Below are positions 59,692 to 64,000 of a DNA stretch of 64,000 nt, one piece after another. Source of the DNA: Corynebacterium uropygiale. GTDB lineage: Bacteria > Actinomycetota > Actinomycetes > Mycobacteriales > Mycobacteriaceae. How positions within the stretch are numbered: the first letter of the stretch is position 1; each line of letters begins with the position of its first letter. Position numbers and translations under genes: made by a program. The stretch covers positions 451,071-515,070 of the forward strand of contig NZ_JAKGSI010000002.1 in the NCBI RefSeq assembly GCF_021568315.1, read 5' to 3'. The notes beneath the pieces are model-generated. The model was not told the DNA's origin, ran no database searches, and saw only the letters and a program-made list of their open reading frames with translations.

Positions 59692-60624
59692 CTAGTGTGT
59701 TGCGTGGCTCCCTCGCCCCCACGGTCCGCGCCACCCTTCCACGGGCAGCCGCAACTTGGTCACGAGCCGGTCCGTGAAGGGCTTCGAGTCGAGGCGCACC
59801 CACTTGACCGGGCGCCGCCCCCGGCGGATTTCCACCCGCGAACCGGGCGGCAACGCAATCGAGCGGAAGCCATCCATCACCGCCGAGGCCGGGGACGCCT
59901 GGGACACGGACTCCACCGCCACCGTCGAGTGCGGGCTCACTACCAGCGGCTTCGTAAACAGGGCGTGCGCATTGTTGGGAACCACGAGGATCGCGTCCAG
60001 CTCCGGCCACAGCACAGGCCCCCCAGCGGAGAAGGCATAGGCCGTGGACCCGGTCGGCGTGGAAATGAGCACCCCATCGCAGCCGAAGGAGCTCACCGGC
60101 CGCGAGTCAATCTCCAGGACGGCGTCGAGAACCCCAGAACGGTGATGGTTCTCGACGCTTACCTCGTTGAGCGCCCAGCCCCGCCCGATGGTCTCCAGGT
60201 TGGTATCACGGACGAGGACGTCGAGGGTCATGCGCTCCTCCACGCGATAGTCCCGGCGAACCACGCGGTCGATGGCCTCGTCGAGGGACTCCGCCTCCCA
60301 CTCGGCGAGGAACCCCACGTGCCCGAGGTTGATCCCCAGGACCGGAAGATCTGCCTGGTGAGCGAGGTCCGCCGCACGGAGGAAGGTCCCGTCCCCGCCC
60401 AGCACGAGGACGAGCTCGACGCCATCGGCTGCCGAAGGCTCATGCGTGCAGCGCTCCAGCCCGGCGAGGATGGGGTTCTCATCGAGCGGCGTCGGGTCCT
60501 GGTGCTCCACGACCCGCACCCCGATCCCCGCGGATTGCAGCAGCTCAGCCGCCCGAGCGGCGGCCTCGACATTGGGTTTTCTCCCCGCGTGCGGGACGAG
60601 GAGCACTCTGCGCTCTTCCGTCAT
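59692..60624 (-). CDS. nadK: NAD kinase
   Basis: 310 residues. Family motif VLGGDGTFLRAADLAHQ with the catalytic Asp, NLGHVGFLAEWE, LNEVSVENHHRSG and the late GSTAYAFSAGGPV. It phosphorylates NAD to NADP using ATP or polyphosphate. The start ATG overlaps the tlyA stop by 4 nt. The C-terminus is basic. Confidence 0.96.
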   Translation of the reverse strand: MTEERRVLLVPHAGRKPNVEAAARAAELLQSAGIGVRVVEHQDPTPLDENPILAGLERCTHEPSAADGVELVLVLGGDGTFLRAADLAHQADLPVLGINLGHVGFLAEWEAESLDEAIDRVVRRDYRVEERMTLDVLVRDTNLETIGRGWALNEVSVENHHRSGVLDAVLEIDSRPVSSFGCDGVLISTPTGSTAYAFSAGGPVLWPELDAILVVPNNAHALFTKPLVVSPHSTVAVESVSQASPASAVMDGFRSIALPPGSRVEIRRGRRPVKWVRLDSKPFTDRLVTKLRLPVEGWRGPWGRGSHATH

Positions 60625-61442
60625 TGCGGTCCCTCCTTCACAGCGGCGGACACCATGCGCTCCAGCTCCTCATCCGTCGGAGAGCTGGCTCCTGCGTCCT
60701 TAGTGAGCCACAAGAAGTACTCTACGTTGCCGCTCGGGCCCGGCAGCGGCGAGGCCACCACGCCCCGGGTGCTGAGCCCCAGCTCCCGCGAAAAGCGCGC
60801 GATATCCAGGGTGACTTCTTCTCGGAGAGCCGGCTGGCGCACCACCCCGCCGTGCCCGAGCCTCTCCTTTCCTACCTCGAATTGCGGCTTGATCATGGGC
60901 AGCAGATCCGCCCCCTCACTGAGGCAGTCCGCGATGGCCGGCAGCGTCAGCTTCAACGAGATGAAGGAGAGATCGCCCACCATGAGGTCGCACGGCCCGC
61001 CCGCCATTTCCGGGGTGAGATGCCGAATATTGGTCCTGTCCAGCACCGTCACGCGAGGATCGTTCTGCAGACGCCACACGAGCTGCCCGTAGCCCACGTC
61101 CACGGCAACCACCTCCGCGGCGCCCCGTTGGAGCACGACATCGGTGAAACCGCCGGTGGATGCCCCCGCATCGAGCACGCGTCGACCCTTCACGCTCAGG
61201 CCGCGGGGCTCAAAGGCCTCGAGTGCGCCGAGGAGCTTGTGCGCCCCGCGCGAGGCCCACTGGTCCTCTTCGGCCTTCAGCACCCGGAGTGAGGCCGCCT
61301 CATCGACGACCGTCGCCGGCTTCGACGCCGCGAAACCATTGACCTCCACGCGCCCCTCGAGGATCATCGTGCGCGCCTGCTCCCTGGACCGAGCGATCTT
61401 CCGCCGCACCAATTCCGCGTCGAGCCGACGACGTCCACCCAT
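60621..61442 (-). CDS. tlyA: TlyA 16S/23S rRNA 2'-O-methyltransferase
   Basis: 273 residues from ATG 61442, which has GGAAGG 9 nt upstream; the ATG at 61451 would leave no spacing. S4 domain: [32 protein letters not shown]. FtsJ-type SAM fold: RRVLDAGASTGGFTDVVLQR, and VGDLSFISLKLTLP; the usual lysine/aspartate set is seen in SRGAHKLLGALE and the QFEVG end. TlyA methylates the 2'-OH of 16S C1409 and 23S C1920 in mycobacteria and is needed for capreomycin susceptibility. It overlaps nadK. Confidence 0.93.
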   Translation of the reverse strand: MGGRRRLDAELVRRKIARSREQARTMILEGRVEVNGFAASKPATVVDEAASLRVLKAEEDQWASRGAHKLLGALEAFEPRGLSVKGRRVLDAGASTGGFTDVVLQRGAAEVVAVDVGYGQLVWRLQNDPRVTVLDRTNIRHLTPEMAGGPCDLMVGDLSFISLKLTLPAIADCLSEGADLLPMIKPQFEVGKERLGHGGVVRQPALREEVTLDIARFSRELGLSTRGVVASPLPGPSGNVEYFLWLTKDAGASSPTDEELERMVSAAVKEGPQ

Positions 61443-61447
61443 CCTTC

Positions 61448-61615
61448 TCATCCTTCCTGCAAGGCCGCCACGAGCACGTCGTGGGCGTGGTGTAGTTGCT
61501 CATCGGTGAGCGGTTCCTCAGCGAGGAGCGCCCGAAACGTCCTCTCCACGTCCTCCGCACTCACCCGCGGCTGCCGCGGATCCCGGGGACGAGGAGCCGG
61601 AGTGGGCTCCGCCAT
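61448..61615 (-). CDS. Small conserved protein between tlyA and the HAD phosphatase (55 residues)
   Basis: ATG 61615 to TGA 61448-61450. The product has a Pro/Arg-rich start (MAEPTPAPRPRDPRQPR) and a helical end (VERTFRALLAEEPLTDEQLHHAH, split here across two helices). It begins 3 nt after the HAD stop and ends 5 nt before the tlyA start, so it is tightly packed in the operon. Codon use matches the neighbours. Function unknown; a protein of this size at this place is remembered from other actinobacteria. Confidence 0.65.
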   Translation of the reverse strand: MAEPTPAPRPRDPRQPRVSAEDVERTFRALLAEEPLTDEQLHHAHDVLVAALQEG

Positions 61616-61618
61616 GGT

Positions 61619-62605
61619 TCACCACCACTCTTTCACCACGGCCTGGGCCACGTCGCCCTGCGCCTCGACGCTCAGCTCCGCAGTGTCCTCCGACTCCCAC
61701 GCGGCGCCCAGCACCGTACGCACCGCCTGCATGAACGTCGAGGACTCGTCGCCGCCGCTCAGCGTGATCGTGTCCCCCGAGCGCTCCGCCTGGAACCCGC
61801 CCTGCGGGCCAGGGCGCAGGGTCTCGGCGTCATTCCACGCTTCGGTGAAATCCTTGGCCAGGAAGGTAGGGCGGCGCGTCGCTGGCGCACGAAGCAGGTC
61901 CTGGGGGCCCGATACGCCCGTCATGACGTGAAGGACGTCCATCTCGGCCGCCACGCCACCCTCGATATCCGTATCCAGCCGGTCGCCCACCGCCAGCGGG
62001 CGCTTGGCTCCTGCCCGCTCGGCCCCTTGGAGGAACATCGTGGGCTGCGGCTTCCCGGCCGACTGCGGCGAGACTCCCGTCGAGCACTCAATAGCAGCGA
62101 CCATCGCCCCATTCCCCACCATGAGCCCGCGCTCCATCGGCAAGGAGGTATCAAGATTCGATGCAAAATACCGGGCACCCGCGCGAATCGCCAGCGCCGC
62201 CTCGGAGAGCTCCCGCCACCCCGTCTCGGTGGAGTGGCCCTGCAGCACCGCTACCGGATCCTCCTCCGCCGTATCGACGACGCGATACCCCGCCTCACGA
62301 ACCAAGTCCTTGAACGAATCGGAACCCAGCACGAGTACCGTCGCACCGCGTTCGCATTCCTCTTCCATCATCCAGATGGCCGCCTGCGCGGAGGTGATGA
62401 TGTCCGAGTCATGAGCGTCGAGATCAATATCGCGGAGCATCGAGGCGACGACTGCCGGCGACCGCGACGCATTATTGGTGATGTACAGGGTCCGCAGTCC
62501 GCTCTCCGTAATGGTCTCGACGGCACCGGGTATGGCTCGTCCGCCCTCCCAGACAGTCCCATCGAGGTCGAGGAGCAGAGCATCGTGGTCCTGTAGCAGG
62601 CCCAT
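61619..62605 (-). CDS. HAD-superfamily phosphatase, NagD-like (probable glycerol-3-phosphate / phosphoglycolate phosphatase)
   Basis: 328 residues. HAD motif I is LLLDLDGTVWEGGRAIPGAV, motif II is LYITNNASRS, the C2 cap follows, and motifs III/IV are SAGKPQPTMFLQGA and AVGDRLDTDIEGGVAAEMD. The Mtb gene in this position, Rv1692, is a glycerol-3-phosphate phosphatase; here that is an inference by position and family. The C-terminal ~75 residues lie outside the HAD core. The ATG at 62605 overlaps the TPR gene stop (TAATG). Confidence 0.87.
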   Translation of the reverse strand: MGLLQDHDALLLDLDGTVWEGGRAIPGAVETITESGLRTLYITNNASRSPAVVASMLRDIDLDAHDSDIITSAQAAIWMMEEECERGATVLVLGSDSFKDLVREAGYRVVDTAEEDPVAVLQGHSTETGWRELSEAALAIRAGARYFASNLDTSLPMERGLMVGNGAMVAAIECSTGVSPQSAGKPQPTMFLQGAERAGAKRPLAVGDRLDTDIEGGVAAEMDVLHVMTGVSGPQDLLRAPATRRPTFLAKDFTEAWNDAETLRPGPQGGFQAERSGDTITLSGGDESSTFMQAVRTVLGAAWESEDTAELSVEAQGDVAQAVVKEWW

Positions 62606-63747
62606 TAGTTCTCGCCTTCCTTGTCGGCTGCGTCGTCGGCTGTTGAGTCCTTCTGTTGCAGGTTATGGAGACGCAGCTCCGCGTCGGTCAGGCCGTCCTC
62701 GTCCAGTTCTACCGCCCGCTGGAACCAGGTCCGTGCCTTCTCGATGTCACCGACCAACTCGAGCGCCCCCGCGTAGGCGTAGGCGATTCGAGTTGCTTCA
62801 AAGGCCGAGCGCGGAGCATTAGGATTCTGGTGCTCGAGGATGGTCACCGCCGCCTGGTAGTCACCCATGTCTTGACGTCCACCGGCGACGACGATGGCGA
62901 GCTCAAGGGTGGAGTCTGCATCAAGCTCAGCTGCCTCGGGCGTCTCCGCCATCTCAATGGCCTTCGCGGGGCGACCCAGCCCACGCTCACAATCCGCCAT
63001 CACAGCAACGAGTCCGGGCCCTCCCGACATCCGGCGGGCGGCACGGAGCTCCGATAAGGCTTCCTTCCAATGTCCAGCACGATAGGCTGCGATACCGCAG
63101 GTCTCACGCGTGACGGCAACACGACCACCGCGGTCCTTCGCGGCACGGGCATGGCGAAGCGCGAGTTCCGGGTCCTCATCCATGAACATCGCCGCCGCCA
63201 CCATGTGCTTGGCAACGCGATCGGCGTTGTCCTTGGAGAGAACCCTCAGATCCTGGCGAACGAGCGGATCGAGATCCTTCGCAGACACGTCCGCGGGGAA
63301 AGCGGGCTCGTTGAGGTGCTGTTGGGTCCGCTCCTCGCGAAAGTTCTTCCGCTGCGGCTGGTAGGACTTCTGCTTCCGATTCTGGCCGCCTCGACCGACA
63401 TGGCGGCGCTGCTGTCGCTGGCCTTGAGGCCTGTCCTGCCTGTGGGAGCGCCGCTCGTCTCCGCCACGCTGAGGGGAGTCACCGTGGCGCCGATCAGTGA
63501 AGTCTCGACGCTCCCGGTAGTCCCGGCCTTCGCGATTGTCCCTGTAGCGTCGGCCATCTTTCCTGTACTCACCACGCGTTTCGTCAGAGGACGAGCGCCG
63601 GGAGCGCGAGTAACCCCCTTGGTTGCGACCAGCGTGCCCCCGCGATTCCTGCCATCCACGCTCCCCATTCTTCCGGCGAGGCTTGCCCTTACCCTTGTAG
63701 CCTCGATTGCCGTTGGATGCGTGTGACCTCTGCGGCCGATCATTCAT
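62605..63747 (-). CDS. TPR-like protein with a long Arg-rich disordered N-terminus
   Basis: 380 residues from ATG 63747, with GGAAG upstream. Residues ~1-145 are extremely rich in Arg, Gly, Gln, Asp and Ser (RRYRDNREGRDYRERRDF, RRHVGRGGQNRKQKSYQ), typical of RNA-binding disordered regions. The remainder is helical with TPR-like pairs (AKHMVAAAMFMDEDPELALR, AYRAGHWKEALSELRAAR, YAYAGALELVGDIEKARTWF). It ends in an acidic Lys/Asp/Glu tail. The family exists near tlyA in actinobacteria without a defined function. It is the first gene of the operon running to steB, next to the rRNA operon end. Confidence 0.8.
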   Translation of the reverse strand: MNDRPQRSHASNGNRGYKGKGKPRRKNGERGWQESRGHAGRNQGGYSRSRRSSSDETRGEYRKDGRRYRDNREGRDYRERRDFTDRRHGDSPQRGGDERRSHRQDRPQGQRQQRRHVGRGGQNRKQKSYQPQRKNFREERTQQHLNEPAFPADVSAKDLDPLVRQDLRVLSKDNADRVAKHMVAAAMFMDEDPELALRHARAAKDRGGRVAVTRETCGIAAYRAGHWKEALSELRAARRMSGGPGLVAVMADCERGLGRPAKAIEMAETPEAAELDADSTLELAIVVAGGRQDMGDYQAAVTILEHQNPNAPRSAFEATRIAYAYAGALELVGDIEKARTWFQRAVELDEDGLTDAELRLHNLQQKDSTADDAADKEGEN

Positions 63748-63789
63748 AGTTGATGGACTTCCTTCATAGGAAACAAAATCTGCCAACGC

Positions 63790-63798
63790 AGTATATCA
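63790..63798 (-). promoter_or_regulatory. Extended -10 promoter of the TPR-nadK-recN-ste operon
   Basis: TGATATACT on the minus strand, about 42 nt upstream of ATG 63747. It is identical over 12 nt to the pyrG promoter core. Confidence 0.6.
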
Positions 63799-63877
63799 GT
63801 GGGTGCGCCATGCAGCGCGCACCTCGGGCGCCCTTGGCACTGACATGCGGGAAACCGTAGAAACTCAAAATGCGCAT

Positions 63878-63928
63878 AAAAAAGGGGTGGTGGTGGGTCA
63901 ACCCAACCAGGATCAACCCACCACCACC
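63878..63928 (-). terminator. Rho-independent terminator of the rRNA operon
   Basis: On the minus strand GGTGGTGGTGGGT (63928-63916) pairs perfectly with ACCCACCACCACC (63898-63886) over 13 bp, followed by CC and a run of T (A-run 63878-63883 on the plus strand). Confidence 0.88.
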
Positions 63929-63946
63929 ATCATCAAATTATAAAGT

Positions 63947-64000
63947 GTTGGCAGCAACCTACTCTCCCACACCCTCACGAGTGCAGTACCATCAGCGTGA
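63947..64000 (-). rRNA. 5S ribosomal RNA, 3' part (cut by window edge)
   Basis: The minus strand contains the conserved 3' end of actinobacterial 5S rRNA: GGTACTGCACTCGTGAGG, then GTGGGAGAGTAGGTTGCTGC and CAAC at the 3' end. The rest of 5S, and presumably 23S and 16S, lie beyond the right edge. Confidence 0.93.

Overview
The window is a high-GC actinobacterial chromosome segment and almost certainly comes from a Corynebacterium. The evidence is the gene content and order: tatC-helY, lnt and ppm1 as two adjacent genes, rbpA, ufaA next to ndh, gnd followed by a DEAD-box helicase, an OdhI with the ETTSVF phospho-motif at residues 13-18, the MerR / bifunctional nuclease / MerR trio, secA2, and the steB-steA-recN-nadK-tlyA block. 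From memory this is broadly collinear with the C. glutamicum and M. tuberculosis cores. Many genes start 6-8 nt after a TANNNT -10 box, the leaderless pattern typical of this group. I cannot name the species.

Layout. 1-11.1 kb: the end of tatC, helY, an M24 peptidase, a DprE2-like reductase, two remnants of cobalamin synthesis (cobK and a shortened cobG), a secretory-lipase-type gene, and fxsA-lnt-ppm1. 11.1-12.7 kb: rbpA behind a SigH-type promoter, a YceI protein and an unlisted 52-residue membrane protein. 12.7-15.3 kb: a lower-GC insert with a TetR-MFS efflux pair and a ~630-bp non-coding spacer. 15.3-18.5 kb: a MarR-MFS operon and an MHS-type transporter. 18.6-24.7 kb: ufaA, ndh, then a TPP riboswitch controlling thiM and a ThiE-ThiD-TenA fusion (thiamine salvage). 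24.7-28.3 kb: a pyruvate formate-lyase locus in which the catalytic core and the glycyl-radical domain are separate genes, followed by the activase pflA. 28.3-37.2 kb: a methyltransferase, corA, a thioesterase, gnd, a DEAD-box helicase, two CNNM/CBS membrane proteins and a VWA-like membrane protein. 37.2-42.1 kb (minus strand): MerR, nuclease, MerR, odhI and secA2. 42.2-46.1 kb: a hydrolase-OsmC fusion, tRNA-Pro, a MOSC protein, an esterase and a methyltransferase. 46.2-63.8 kb (minus strand): two long operons. One is TPR protein - HAD phosphatase - small protein - tlyA - nadK - recN - steA - steB; the other is pyrG - NUDIX - xerD - parA - scpA - scpB - rluB - cmk/der. At 63.9-64 kb lie the terminator and 3' end of a 5S rRNA gene, the end of an rRNA operon lying beyond the right edge.

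Functionally the window is mostly housekeeping: export (TatC, SecA2), lipoprotein acylation and mannosyl donor synthesis (Lnt, Ppm1), transcription (RbpA), respiration (Ndh), chromosome segregation and division (ScpAB, ParA-like, XerD, SteAB), RNA modification (RluB, TlyA) and nucleotide supply (PyrG, Cmk). The accessory parts are the efflux insert, the thiamine salvage operon and the pfl locus. The split pfl locus is the most unusual item: the two reading frames are in phase, separated by one TAA and 11 codons, but the second has its own strong ribosome binding site and a new N-terminus. This looks like a two-component glycyl-radical enzyme with a replaceable radical subunit.
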